Source: Eublepharis macularius
Lineage: Eukaryota > Chordata > Lepidosauria > Squamata > Eublepharidae
NCBI RefSeq assembly: GCF_028583425.1
Contig: NC_072796.1
Coordinates: 143,539,464 to 143,603,463 of the forward strand
Direction of reading: 5' to 3'
Length of the DNA: 64,000 nt
This document shows, piece after piece, positions 57,901 to 58,658 of this stretch. A model generated the notes under the pieces. That model was not told the DNA's origin. It was given only the letters and a program-made list of their open reading frames with translations, and did no database searches. Position 1 is the stretch's first letter; each line of letters starts with the position of its first letter. A program made the position numbers and the translations under genes.

Positions 57901-58610
57901 CCTGCCGCCACCAAGAAAAATGTGGGGAGAAGTATTGGGGCTAATTTGGAGAAGGGTTGAGGAGCTCATGTGGGGCAGAGGGAGGGCGTGAAGGGCGGAG
58001 CCAGTGCTCGGCTGCTGTGGCCCTTTCTTACACGCCCAGGGTAATCCTGGTCTCCGTTTTGGAATTTTCCTGCAGGCCAGATTGGCCAGGGGTCCTGCAG
58101 ATTTTGTGCCTTCTTTGGGGCACCGGAGGAGGTGAGCGGGGAGACGGCTGTGAATTTCCTGGTCCATTCCAGCCCTGTGGTTCTACCCCCAATGACGTCA
58201 CCAGGAGCACAGGAACTCAATTTGCCAACTGCATTTCTGAATAAAAGCAACAGGAGGCTGCACAGCACAAACAAACAAAAACTCTTTTTATTGCCAGACA
58301 GGAAAGCCAGCACAGGACACACAAGGAAGCAGCAACGGAGTCCAGCACAGCAAACCAAACCAGCAGCGCAGCCAGACAGGAGCATTCGCACTGGGAGCAG
58401 AACGCAAGACCAGGTGCAGCCTCAAACGTGAGCGAGGCCCCGCTGGATCAGACCACCAACGCCAGCACCCCATTTCACGCAGGGCCCAGCCAGAGATGAG
58501 ATCACTTACTGGATGACATCCGCAATGCCAGAAACAGAAGCTCGGCTGCCAATCCTGCGCAGGTGACAATGGGTAAGGCCCGCACTGCAGGGCTGGCAAG
58601 ACGCTGCCAT
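9354..58610 (-). CDS. NUGGC-like: FHA - giant acidic linker - SLIP-GC-type nuclear GTPase (whole gene, 23 joined coding exons)
   Basis: Coding exons (minus strand, in order): 58610-58510, 55819-55635, 54399-54290, 53287-53237, 51381-46329, 43041-41820, 39808-39583, 38458-38246, 36021-35815, 35648-35467, 35040-34923, 33766-33701, 33609-33490, 31105-30883, 22102-21969, 21058-20858, 18312-18167, 18009-17850, 16927-16819, 15528-15395, 12099-11988, 11114-10915, 9595-9354. Total 9,515 nt with phase kept at every junction and no internal stop; all introns are GT-AG except one GC-AG. Residues 34-140 are an FHA domain (phosphothreonine reader; GR43-44, SRIH65-68, VN89-90). Residues 150-2240 are acidic, Ser/Pro-rich and probably disordered, with basic patches that could be nuclear signals. 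Residues 2242-3171 resemble nuclear GTPase SLIP-GC: P-loop GNTGAGKS 2262-2269, DLPG 2439-2442, TKTD 2505-2508. Human SLIP-GC is about 800 residues without an FHA domain. By family it should act in the nucleus. The last exon(s) are missing from this model. Confidence 0.8.
9755..10530 (+). repeat. CR1-like LINE reverse-transcriptase fragment, interrupted by an L2-like tail
   Basis: Plus-strand frame 9755-10210 reads YLDFSKAF, then GVPLGSALGPSLF and ADDTKLGG, i.e. degenerate RT motifs of the CR1/L3 kind. It breaks at about 10,211, where an A/T-rich tail ending in (AATAAA)n-like sequence (to ~10,385) is inserted. CR1-like sequence (CAGCAGTGTGATG, TTTTGGGCTGTATTTACT) then resumes. Old and inactive. 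Confidence 0.65.
10605..10907 (+). repeat. Sauria-type SINE, split by a hAT MITE
   Basis: SINE head TTGTAGTGGTTAAGAGCAACAGGAC (10,617-10,641) continues at 10,843 as GACTCGAATCTGGAGAACTGGG and GATTCCCCCC, ending at CAGGGCGACC about 6 bases before the splice donor of exon 22. The middle is a separate element at 10,642-10,835. Confidence 0.75.
10642..10835. mobile_element. Non-autonomous hAT-like MITE
   Basis: Ends are CAGGGGTCATTT and AAATGAGCCCTG, an 11/12 terminal inverted repeat. Flanking 8-mers are AACAGGAC (10,634-10,641) and GGCAGGAC (10,836-10,843), 6/8 identical. CAGGG ends plus an 8-bp duplication are the hAT signature. It carries no transposase. Confidence 0.72.
10915..11114 (-). CDS. 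NUGGC-like: Exon 22 of the FHA-GTPase gene
   Basis: Acceptor CCTCTTTCCAG, donor GTCCAG/GTAAAA; 200 nt, phase 1 in and 0 out; residues 3025-3091. It starts LMNICAKVDKICKRSCVEYVL, an amphipathic helical stretch, then becomes Gly/Ser-rich. The first ten intron bases run straight into a SINE (ends ~10,907). Confidence 0.74.
11988..12099 (-). CDS. NUGGC-like: Exon 21 of the FHA-GTPase gene
   Basis: Acceptor TTTTGTTCCAG, donor CCAG/GTAAACA; 112 nt, phase 0 in and 1 out; residues 2988-3024. It reads QYIGGSFQSLVQELNKSL and then a helical segment, as in the C-terminal helical bundle of SLIP-GC-type GTPases. Confidence 0.83.
12785..12806. repeat. (GGAA)n short tandem repeat
   Basis: About five GGAA units inside intron 20. 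A similar (GGAA)n lies at 54,266-54,281. Confidence 0.75.
13136..13157. repeat. (ATGT)n short tandem repeat
   Basis: About five ATGT units at the 3' edge of the L2-like LINE relic that follows; probably its simple-repeat tail. Confidence 0.75.
13158..13925 (-). repeat. L2-like LINE 3' end
   Basis: On the minus strand the stretch ends with a CACCTTGAGTCTCAGTGAG box followed by the tetranucleotide tail, and further in reads TGGAACGGCCTGCTGAGGAG and TTTCTGCAAACAACG. Such TGGAA..GGCCT and L(L)FC-like relics are common at L2/Vingi-like LINE ends in reptiles. No open frame remains. Confidence 0.5.
13965..15290 (-). repeat. RTE/BovB-like LINE relic
   Basis: The minus-strand frame 15,179-14,931 reads LHNLYSRQE, GVRQGCVLSPFLFNLYAEYI and NNCRHGDDT (decayed YADD), the RT block of BovB-type LINEs. 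The frame at 14,222-14,004 (RLWYFGHIMRR) matches the family's C-terminal end, and the tail TGTGCCATTAAG..CGACTTATAGCGACC is characteristic. It is cut by a plus-strand LINE tail at about 14,325-14,625. BovB is abundant in squamates. Confidence 0.75.
14325..14630 (+). repeat. L2-like LINE 3' tail inserted in the BovB relic
   Basis: Reads CAGAGCCTGCAAAACGGAGC, then an A/T-rich part, GTAAGCCACCCTGAACCC, GGGCGGGGTATAAATCAAA and (TCAAA)n. This is the common 3' end of L2-like LINEs in lizards. It lies in opposite orientation to, and inside, the BovB relic, so it inserted later. Confidence 0.6.
15395..15528 (-). CDS. NUGGC-like: Exon 20 of the FHA-GTPase gene
   Basis: Acceptor ACACCCCCTACAG, donor CTGCAG/GTAAGTT; 134 nt, phase 1 in and 0 out; residues 2943-2987. 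It reads GPGYFQKMKDVMESYV, then a Lys/Asp-rich helix and KVQKKLHLLQ. It belongs to the helical stalk region of the GTPase. Confidence 0.87.
16819..16927 (-). CDS. NUGGC-like: Exon 19 of the FHA-GTPase gene
   Basis: Acceptor CCCCTCCTCAG, donor TATGCAG/GTAGGAA; 109 nt, phase 0 in and 1 out; residues 2907-2942. It reads LCNFLLDQETHISNKQR, then TISRLLTPEIQAGM. Dynamin-like helical region. Confidence 0.87.
17214..17411. mobile_element. Harbinger-like palindromic MITE
   Basis: Terminal inverted repeats begin GAGCCAAGCTACAAGTGACG on the left; the right end is its near-perfect complement (CGT(T)ACTTGTAGCTTGGCTC). It is flanked by TAA on both sides (17,211-17,213 and 17,412-17,414), the TWA duplication of PIF/Harbinger elements. 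The inverted repeats cover most of its 198 bp. No transposase. Confidence 0.75.
17850..18009 (-). CDS. NUGGC-like: Exon 18 of the FHA-GTPase gene
   Basis: Acceptor CTTCCCTTCTAG, donor GCCAGG/GTAAGGC; 160 nt, phase 2 in and 0 out; residues 2853-2906. It reads KLEESFQRFTKAVLDKL, FFQDLKRKLGEQ and QQMEAVNAR: a long charged helix of the GTPase effector/stalk type. Confidence 0.89.
18167..18312 (-). CDS. NUGGC-like: Exon 17 of the FHA-GTPase gene
   Basis: Acceptor CCCCTTCACAG, donor TTCAG/GTGAGGT; 146 nt, phase 0 in and 2 out; residues 2805-2852. It reads EGFPHATYHAACIRHGVY, then VDFNAHLAKPIHEAI. The 'AAC..NGVY..DxN..LA.PI' pattern is a hallmark of SLIP-GC proteins and anchors the family call in the C-terminal half. 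Confidence 0.92.
18521..18561 (-). ncRNA. Hammerhead ribozyme motif (minus strand)
   Basis: On the minus strand: CCT, the core CTGAAGA, stem II GCCAGC/GCTGGC (6 perfect pairs, 7-base loop), GAAA, then CGTC and AGG. CCT/AGG form the start of stem I, and ACGT could give the very short, self-complementary stem III seen in minimal Penelope-type hammerheads that work as dimers. All invariant core bases are present. Confidence 0.75.
18606..18646 (+). ncRNA. Hammerhead ribozyme motif (plus strand)
   Basis: Same architecture as its mirror copy at 18,521-18,561: CCT-CTGAAGA, stem II GCCTGC/GCTGGC with one U-U mismatch, GAAA, CGTC-AGG. The core is intact; the mismatch may weaken stem II. Confidence 0.7.
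19060..19378 (-). repeat. tRNA-derived SINE of a second family
   Basis: On the minus strand it starts AAGAGCCCCGTGGGGCAGAG, has the canonical B box GAGTTCGATCC, and continues with GGAAGGCAATGGCAAACCAC. The tRNA-like head is clear. It differs from the Sauria-type copies elsewhere in the window. Confidence 0.75.
19855..20655 (+). repeat. L2-like LINE, RT end and 3' tail
   Basis: The frame near 19,886-20,080 reads FHLRQIRQLVPYLSTGDLA and VISGLDYCSSLYTGLP. After one stop comes RPVLRQLHWLPVEF, the hallmark string of L2/jockey-type LINE ORF2 ends. The 3' end has CCTGCCCTGAGCCTGCTC and an (AATT)n-like tail. Not functional. Confidence 0.75.
20858..21058 (-). CDS. NUGGC-like: Exon 16 of the FHA-GTPase gene
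   Basis: Acceptor TTTCCTCCCTAG, donor ATGCCT/GTAAGTC; 201 nt, phase 0 at both ends; residues 2738-2804. It reads DISHQAQVQEILQRSLQDV, a helical stretch, then KKVKELCEDIVKGWGMP. Fits the SLIP-GC middle domain. Confidence 0.9.
21969..22102 (-). CDS. NUGGC-like: Exon 15 of the FHA-GTPase gene
   Basis: Acceptor TCTGCCTTCAG, donor GCGGAG/GTGAGCG; 134 nt, phase 1 in and 0 out; residues 2693-2737. It reads IPALKNFAIETGLKNSVKA, then helical sequence. The 'TEIP.LK.FA' junction with exon 14 is typical of the family. Confidence 0.9.
22103..22915. other. Intron 14 sequence, nothing recognised
   Basis: Between exon 15 and the DIRS element I see no repeat or exon that can be supported. The short open frames here are chance. 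Confidence 0.5.
22917..23146. repeat. DIRS inverted terminal repeat, left (3') copy
   Basis: Outer ~45 bp (AGAGTTGCGCTTACCGTAAC onward) are specific to this end. From ATGGGACTGCGCCTGCGCAG to CCTCAGTTTCT it is the inverse of the right terminus, with only scattered differences. Confidence 0.85.
23189..23275. repeat. DIRS internal complementary region
   Basis: TGTGTGTCTGCACAGAAGAC..GCGCAACTCTGTTTT is the exact inverse of the left terminus, and the following CACTGTCCGTCTTCTGTGC..CACATGGGA is the inverse of the right terminus. The joint lies at about 23,241. This junction defines the outer ends of the element. Confidence 0.85.
23314..24747 (-). CDS. DIRS tyrosine recombinase
   Basis: Frame of 477 codons overlapping the RT frame; the recombinase proper starts near MSDRVVEILLNARRDTTRRS. 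It has an SAM-like N-terminal part (WKRFEAWAAANAVNVW), the first catalytic Arg in SARRVSELAAL, the HxxR box HSTRAQAAS and the nucleophile Tyr in AKHYALDVW. It would integrate the circular DNA form without target duplication. All four key residues are present. Confidence 0.88.
   Translation of the reverse strand: MDRSRQIPERHLFGLGVPRRRSLCGRGQQEGPTILLQGRARSPLPGRRFPDTLDRAPVLCLPSVPTAVSGCQQNPEGWAALNSSGPLLAQTSMVPTCHAAFTGVILSVHSEPGPSVRQGGLVSRPTQTQPHCLAHSGTEGMSDRVVEILLNARRDTTRRSYAAKWKRFEAWAAANAVNVWDCQLYSVFEFLLSLKDGGLSNSSIKVYLAAISAFHPKIDGKTVFSHNLSKSFLKGLYNMFPQVKEIVPQWSLQVVLAGLMKSPFEPLATCDLKWLFCKVAFLIAITSARRVSELAALRWDPPFLKVHQNKVVLRPDLRFRPKVSTQFHTSQDIVLPIFFPDPSNNSERALHSLDVRRAILFYLQRTSQFRSAKQLFVCYYGPRKGKAATAQSISRWVTHAVRACYSHAQLPCPLELKAHSTRAQAASAAFLRGVPLQDICRAATWSSSDTFAKHYALDVWERKEAAVGNAVLQSLFR
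24312..26195 (-). CDS. DIRS reverse transcriptase - RNase H
   Basis: 627 codons. The RT has FLVDKKDGGVRPILDLRELN, LDLKDAYFHI, LPFGLSTAPRVFSK and the catalytic YLDDWLLAA. RNase H follows with STDASTVGWG, NLLELRAV, LTDNCT and IADTLSR. This arrangement is standard for DIRS. No stop or frameshift is visible. The start is uncertain, as it may be expressed from the gag frame. Confidence 0.9.
   Translation of the reverse strand: MFGNRLAQFASAWAEITSDSWVLKIVTVGYKIQFDVYPVLSLPDHSIQSSSHNLQAEVVALLEKGAVREVLPQDPPLGFYSRMFLVDKKDGGVRPILDLRELNKFVLVKRFRMLTLNTVLQLMPEGMWFAVLDLKDAYFHIAIHPDHWKYLRFLCNNKVYHYQVLPFGLSTAPRVFSKCMAVVVAYLRERGCTIYPYLDDWLLAAPSADALMAQISTVMLTCSRLGLLVNLQKSNLTPSRRILFIGMELDGGVNRGFLPRERALKIGRMVNLFSKCRFQSVTAIQRLLGYMASSTAVTPMARLHMRPLQLWFLSVHDFEHDSQNKRYSIPRGIIRALRWWLDEANLLGGVAFGSIQTEITISTDASTVGWGAQCGALRAHGVWSEQERDNHINLLELRAVRYALIAFADTLQQKAVQVLTDNCTTMFYLNKQGGTTSKALCDEAVRIWNWAVDRGVFIQAVHIPGTTNVIADTLSRMRFDSYEWTVADRYLNAIFLDWGFPDVDLFAVEANKKAPQFCSRGGLGRRSLGDAFQIRWTGHLFYAFPPFPLLSRVVSKIQRDGPHLILVAPFWPRQAWFQHVMQLSQGSYYRFTLNPDLLSDKGVWYHDLPKLNLTAWHIRGRRGCLTG
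26217..28334 (-). CDS. DIRS gag-like protein
   Basis: The frame is open from 28,484; the likely start is the Met at 28,334 (MSEKSLFKRC). A Cys-rich module (CSNC, CLECLGEGH, CEHC) lies near the N-terminus, followed by a long Ser/Pro/Lys-rich region and an Arg/Tyr/Pro-rich C-terminus. DIRS gag proteins are poorly conserved; the call rests on position and composition. Confidence 0.75.
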   Translation of the reverse strand: MSEKSLFKRCSNCSTKMTRTDGHAVCLECLGEGHIVGKCEHCQRFTPKARAERANRLNALLWRRAMRVSGAPVTPEGPPPAGGTGDTPPEKGSQKTAPTSRSRSPDRRQAQQLTPDPKGTASSASGRKPLAPTSDPTRKRHRSRSPSRSEPTFTPTPKVPRTSSEPNIPAGSVPKPSDPPSAPTPSVPKLAESARTSLAPKTGARSDPKTSDPIGKDRSSDPASADKGGKKSKKKSKHSQSASVQTDEVLWERPLTPSPHLSPPLHHSSDDDGDLPDAPPPTQQWHADDYADRVDRRYHLPRAALDREGSLYASSPSFGREYWGDTRSEFSHYGSPRHGSPYYPAEPYQGPSPSPPSDPSPDDVIIGTGRVSPSEDYRLYSEQMVRMARSLDIEISAVDPKPKDKILQYVQSGNPPTIAFPFTEGLVEIIHDICEKPASVYATSRKLEALYKTRDDVCAYLFAHPPPSSLITEEMQTRQRQGSYAVPIDKESRKLDSLGKKLYSSAALTLKISNYSAIMGAYQIFLWNRMAAFLEKLPADQRVLAKVILDEALRLSRQQINAGRDTVDTSARALASSIVLRRHSWLRTTALPVETRNKVENLPFEGQSLFSTKTDDYLSQKRKDRITARSYGILPARPPTENRGQYRPAQGYRGRQHRYQPYPRYGSYRPFQPPGSYQRRKPTYRPRRGPHASDAKESATQPKQF
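28413..28593. repeat. DIRS inverted terminal repeat, right (5') copy
   Basis: Inverse of the left terminus from the CCCCCTTTCCCCTCAG-complement outward to CCCATGTGGGGCTGCACAG. It ends with GACGGACAGTGAA, whose complement appears in the internal complementary region. Confidence 0.85.
28735..30555 (+). mobile_element. CR1 LINE, 5' truncated, RT almost open
   Basis: Starts inside ORF2 and runs to the CR1 3' end (GGACTGGATGGGCCACTGG, then CTTATGTTCTTATG). RT motifs are DKSPGPDGIHP, NYRPVSLTS, LDFQKAFDQVPH, SSGVPQGSVLGP and FADDTKLF. Only two lesions are visible: a TGA replacing the Trp of the W(I)xNWL motif at 29,371-29,373, and a frame change near 29,690-29,706. Antisense to the host gene in intron 14. 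Confidence 0.87.
30883..31105 (-). CDS. NUGGC-like: Exon 14: acidic insert of the GTPase
   Basis: Acceptor TTTTTGTTCCAG, donor GACACAG/GTATTTG; 223 nt, phase 0 in and 1 out; residues 2619-2692. It starts KRKADDDECDDDGDEDMED and continues with HVFTVSSTEYLKLCGKLL. The acidic run followed by 'FTVS..E.L.L.G.LL.DG' is found in SLIP-GC, so this part is ancestral, unlike exons 1-6. Confidence 0.92.
31235..32610 (-). repeat. Antisense CR1 LINE relic
   Basis: Plus-strand CAGCTGGATCAGACCAGCGG, CCATCATGTCTCCCCTTAGC, TCATCTGCCATCTCGTGTTG and CCAATTTCTGGAGATCCTCC are the reverse of standard CR1 3' and RT sequence (e.g. MNWLRL..ADDSVEMSAQC on the minus strand). It is cut at 31,491-31,688 by a palindromic element. 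Confidence 0.78.
31491..31688. mobile_element. Palindromic Penelope-like fragment with 12-bp target duplication
   Basis: Starts TCCAGAGGAGTCAGCCATG, centre near TATCTGACAAAG, right arm GTTCTCGAAAGCTTATG. It is flanked by TTTCATTTTTGT (31,479-31,490) and TTTCCTTTTTGT (31,689-31,700), 11/12 identical. Same family as the element at 45.54 kb. The hammerhead-like core is decayed here (CTGACAA instead of CTGANGA). Confidence 0.65.
33490..33609 (-). CDS. NUGGC-like: Exon 13 of the FHA-GTPase gene
   Basis: Acceptor TTCCTTCCGTAG, donor CTGGAG/GTAAGGG; 120 nt, phase 0 at both ends; residues 2579-2618. It reads ISALQKQKDAKLRAISLV, then VQARNRFSKRRIRMDF. The basic RFSKRRIR patch follows the SLIP-GC pattern. 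Confidence 0.9.
33701..33766 (-). CDS. NUGGC-like: Exon 12 of the FHA-GTPase gene
   Basis: Acceptor AGCAGAGGCAG, donor TTCAGG/GTAAGTC; 66 nt, phase 0 at both ends; residues 2557-2578, including DPAWLQRQHDFLEKEFR. The acceptor has a purine-rich tract and is weaker than its neighbours, but the phase fits on both sides. Confidence 0.75.
34923..35040 (-). CDS. NUGGC-like: Exon 11: coiled-coil segment
   Basis: Acceptor GAATCTGGTAG, donor CCAGGG/GTAAGGC; 118 nt, phase 2 in and 0 out; residues 2517-2556. It is a Glu-rich coiled coil (PLEEELEELEHQRMEAEEEK). It follows the TKTD exon, as the linker helices do in this family. Confidence 0.8.
35467..35648 (-). CDS. NUGGC-like: Exon 10: GTPase G4 motif
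   Basis: Acceptor TTTTGCCCTCCAG, donor GTCAG/GTAACTT; 182 nt, phase 0 in and 2 out; residues 2457-2516. It reads YLKNCNAVWVVASITRAVDD and later LAFVCTKTDSFN. The guanine-specifying G4 motif TKTD is at 2505-2508. Dynamin-superfamily fold. Confidence 0.94.
35815..36021 (-). CDS. NUGGC-like: Exon 9: GTPase G3 motif
   Basis: Acceptor TTTTTTGCTAG, donor AAAGAG/GTAGGGC; 207 nt, phase 0 at both ends; residues 2388-2456. It reads EFWPIVKSVKI, then GVVLVDLPGIRDSNAARD. DLPG (2439-2442) is the G3 motif, and the 'WP.VKSV' box before it is specific to SLIP-GC-like GTPases. Confidence 0.95.
36752..36910 (+). repeat. SINE fragment, tRNA-like head
   Basis: Reads GTTAGAGCATCAAGCTAGGA, the B-box-like GGTTTGAACCACC, TGGGTGACCTTGGCCAGTCA and CTCACAGGGTTGTTGTGAGG. 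It is more diverged than the Sauria copies and possibly MIR/CORE-like. Confidence 0.6.
36911..37837. other. Intron 8 sequence, mostly unclassified
   Basis: A/T-rich. An (ATT)n run with a GTCCGCCTTTATCACTC tail at 37,250-37,300 looks like another SINE end. No exon seen. Confidence 0.4.
37838..38097. mobile_element. Palindromic hAT-like MITE
   Basis: Ends CAGGGCTTTTTTTC and GAAAAAAAGCCCTG-like (inverted). The whole 260 bp is close to a perfect palindrome around the CACAGAGCGGTG centre. Flanking 8-mers are GGTATACT (37,830-37,837) and GATATGCT (38,098-38,105), 6/8 identical: a decayed hAT duplication. It lies 149 bp from exon 8. Confidence 0.72.
38246..38458 (-). CDS. NUGGC-like: Exon 8: between G1 and G3, with a GC splice donor
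   Basis: Acceptor TTCTCCCTCCAG; the donor is GAGACG/GCAAGTG, a GC-type 5' splice site with otherwise ideal context. 213 nt, phase 0 at both ends; residues 2317-2387. It reads EWYKELKALLEDMKDKSG and further helical sequence. The 'EW..EL..LL.D' start directly after the G1 exon is a SLIP-GC feature. Confidence 0.92.
39309..39550 (+). repeat. tRNA-derived SINE (Sauria SINE type)
   Basis: AGCCAGTTTGGTGTAGTGG head, GATTCCCCACTCC, TCACAGGGTG and a GGGCGGTCTATAAATC tail with (ATT)n. It ends only about 30 bp from the donor of the P-loop exon. Confidence 0.85.
39583..39808 (-). CDS. NUGGC-like: Exon 7: GTPase P-loop (G1) and switch I
   Basis: Acceptor GATTCTTTCAAG, donor CAGGAC/GTAAGTG; 226 nt, phase 2 in and 0 out; residues 2241-2316. 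It reads YIAVVGNTGAGKSSLLNALL: GNTGAGKS (2262-2269) binds the nucleotide phosphates. RACTAVVVEIS supplies the switch-I Thr, and YEACVEFLSQD closes it. This N-terminal GTPase start is where SLIP-GC homology begins. Confidence 0.95.
39838..39930. repeat. (ACATAT)n hexanucleotide microsatellite
   Basis: About 15 perfect units, 30 bp upstream of the 3' splice site of exon 7 in transcript direction. It produces meaningless MYMYMY frames. Perfect purity suggests high variability. Confidence 0.95.
40005..41440 (+). repeat. L2-like LINE relic with an inserted SINE
   Basis: Reads CCAGTGGCAGCCACCCGGAA, GCTACACTGGCTGCCAGCC, AGCCCTTCACACCCAGGGCC, GACCATCTCCTCCTATGTG and a GCACCCTGAACC..TTAATTAATAAA tail, the usual decay products of L2-type ORF2 ends. 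A Sauria SINE splits it at 40,785-41,033. Confidence 0.65.
40785..41033 (-). repeat. tRNA-derived SINE (Sauria SINE type), reverse
   Basis: Plus strand begins ATAATAACAACAATTG and ATTTATATACCGCCCTTCAG and ends ACCACTAAACCAAACTGGCT, the exact reverse of the family at 4.65 and 7.26 kb. Confidence 0.87.
41820..43041 (-). CDS. NUGGC-like: Exon 6: second half of the acidic linker
   Basis: Acceptor ATTCTTTCCGCAG, donor AATGGAG/GTAAAAT; 1,222 nt, phase 1 in and 2 out; residues 1834-2240. Rich in Ser, Pro, Gly and Glu without repeats or a known domain, probably disordered. The last ~40 residues (ECHSVLEEISQSLCAVEGID) look helical and lead directly into the GTPase. The splice phase matches exon 5 and exon 7, which is the main proof that the linker and GTPase belong to one transcript. 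Confidence 0.85.
43439..44749 (+). mobile_element. L1 LINE 3' end with 18-bp target duplication
   Basis: Identical AGAGAGGGAGATCGCTGA at 43,439-43,456 and 44,732-44,749 flank a 5'-truncated L1. The ORF2 C-terminus is open (43,487-44,059) and holds IYRWYMTPKK and the Cys/His box CWKC..HMWWSC. An A/G-rich 3' UTR with (AATAAA) and an A-run follows. The perfect duplication and open frame point to a young insertion in intron 5. Confidence 0.9.
45029..45059. other. Hairpin with TTCG loop
   Basis: Arms GTGATGCCGTCAC and GTGACGTCATCAC pair over 13 positions with one mismatch around a TTCG loop. A TGACGTCA-like site lies in the right arm. It is part of the GC-rich block and its function is unknown. 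Confidence 0.6.
45130..45310. repeat. Two tandem GC-rich hairpin units
   Basis: Unit 1 (~45,147-45,210) has arms TTCGCCTACCCCGCAG and CTGCGGGGCAGGCGAA. Unit 2 (~45,235-45,304) has TTTGCCTGCCCTGCAGGACA and TGTCCTGCGGGGCAGGCGAA. The units are copies of each other and each folds on itself. The open frames here are composition artefacts. Confidence 0.65.
45543..45739. mobile_element. Palindromic Penelope-like fragment with hammerhead-like arms
   Basis: Starts GTTCCAGAGGAGTTAGTCG, has TCGTCAGATGCATCTGACGA as its perfect centre, and ends TTGGTCCTAAAGGTGC. Target duplication CTGTCCTAGTTA (45,531-45,542) / CTGTCCTAATTA (45,740-45,751), 11/12. Same family as 31,491-31,688. Confidence 0.72.
45625..45670 (-). 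ncRNA. Hammerhead-like motif (minus strand)
   Basis: Minus strand: CTGACGA core, stem II AGAGAGG/ATTCTC-type, GAAA, then GCTCATGC as a short stem III. Core bases are intact, but stem I pairing is weak, so catalysis is uncertain. The mirrored plus copy has lost GAAA (CAAAA). Confidence 0.5.
46329..51381 (-). CDS. NUGGC-like: Exon 5: giant 5,053-nt exon encoding an acidic disordered linker
   Basis: Acceptor TTTCCCATACAG, donor CCCAAG/GTAAAAT; phase 0 in and 1 out; residues 150-1833, open throughout. Composition is Glu, Ser, Gly and Pro rich with no folded domain or tandem repeat that I can recognise; there is an eight-Glu run before SSRKRPFGED, and GPKRLCLL (possible nuclear signals). Many Ser/Thr sit in acidic context, as CK2 sites do. 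FHA proteins such as MDC1 also carry long phospho-regions, but no sequence match to MDC1 is seen. In-frame Met codons occur soon after the acceptor, so an internal start cannot be excluded. Confidence 0.87.
51382..53236. other. Intron 4, nothing firmly recognised
   Basis: A trace of a Penelope-like end (GGTTGTTGGGGGTTTTCCGGG at 52,131-52,153) is visible. The rest is unclassified, including an A/T-rich part around 51,900-52,200. Confidence 0.4.
53237..53287 (-). CDS. Exon 4: end of the FHA module
   Basis: Acceptor GTTCTTTTTCAG, donor GGAGAG/GTAAGAA; 51 nt, phase 0 at both ends; residues 133-149 (FEHCHCSMDQMQSLQGE). With exon 3 it gives FYFLFEHC, matching the last FHA strand (compare SEFYFMF in TCF19-type FHA proteins). 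Confidence 0.8.
54266..54281. repeat. (GGAA)n short repeat
   Basis: Four GGAA units directly beside the donor of exon 3. Confidence 0.7.
54290..54399 (-). CDS. Exon 3: C-terminal half of the FHA domain
   Basis: Acceptor TTTCTGCCTAG, donor TTCCTG/GTATGAT; 110 nt, phase 1 in and 0 out; residues 96-132. It reads GRVVLQEGDTVTFGHP and QPNSPFYFL. 'L.EGD.VTFG' is the conserved FHA strand after the Asn loop. An acceptor 4 nt downstream (AGGCAG) would break the frame, which fixed the choice. Confidence 0.87.
55228..55330 (+). repeat. LTR-like tail, relative of 3.85-3.97 kb
   Basis: GGGTTAATTAGC, TTTAACTTTCAGG, TTGCCTAATAAAGAGTTATG and a TTATTT end repeat the motif order seen at 3.85 kb. Possible solo LTR or LINE tail. 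Confidence 0.35.
55635..55819 (-). CDS. Exon 2: core of the FHA domain
   Basis: Acceptor TTTCCTGCAAG, donor CCGTG/GTGAGCG; 185 nt, phase 2 in and 1 out; residues 34-96. It reads FGKTVTLIGRKKDVVDYFL, then DYMSRIHARVIRT and SSLSGVYVNDVRI. Arg44, Ser65, His68 and Asn90 are the residues FHA domains use to bind phosphothreonine and hold the loops, so binding should be intact. Confidence 0.92.
55966..56356 (+). repeat. CR1 LINE 3' end
   Basis: From AATGAAATTGCTGAGCAGTC to GGACTGGATGGGCCACTGG and TTCTCTTATGTTCTTA, homologous to the last 390 bp of the CR1 at 28.7-30.55 kb. Intron 1. Confidence 0.85.
56357..58509. other. Intron 1, mostly unclassified
   Basis: At 56,881-56,955 a hammerhead-derived repeat tail (CTGAAGAAGGGAGCTCTGAC, TTGAAAGCTC, AAGGTGCCACTGGAC) is visible; similar text occurs at 16,690. 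Short GC-rich inverted sequence (TGACATCACTTCC/GGAAGTGACGTCA) lies at 57,028-57,056. A minus-strand AATAAA at 58,269 could be a cryptic intronic poly(A) site. Confidence 0.4.
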
Positions 58611-58658
58611 TCCAGAAGGCGGAAAGTCGTTTGATATCCAGTTTGGAGAAGGACAAAC
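58510..58658 (-). CDS. Exon 1 (first coding exon): start of the FHA protein, ATG at 58,610
   Basis: Donor CATCCA/GTAAGTG at the 3' side. The chosen start is ATG at 58,610-58,608 with G at -3 and G at +4 (good Kozak context); 101 coding nt, residues 1-33, starting MAASCQPCSAG and containing LRRIGSRAS. The exon seems to begin at 58,658 after TTTGCTTTCTCTCTAG, so an upstream non-coding exon is likely. The frame stays open to that acceptor, so a longer N-terminus is possible. Confidence 0.72.

Noticed and set aside
58260..58285. Minus-strand AATAAA read as the 3' end of another gene
   Set aside because: It lies in intron 1 of the FHA-GTPase gene and no exons of another gene precede it; at most a cryptic intronic poly(A) site.
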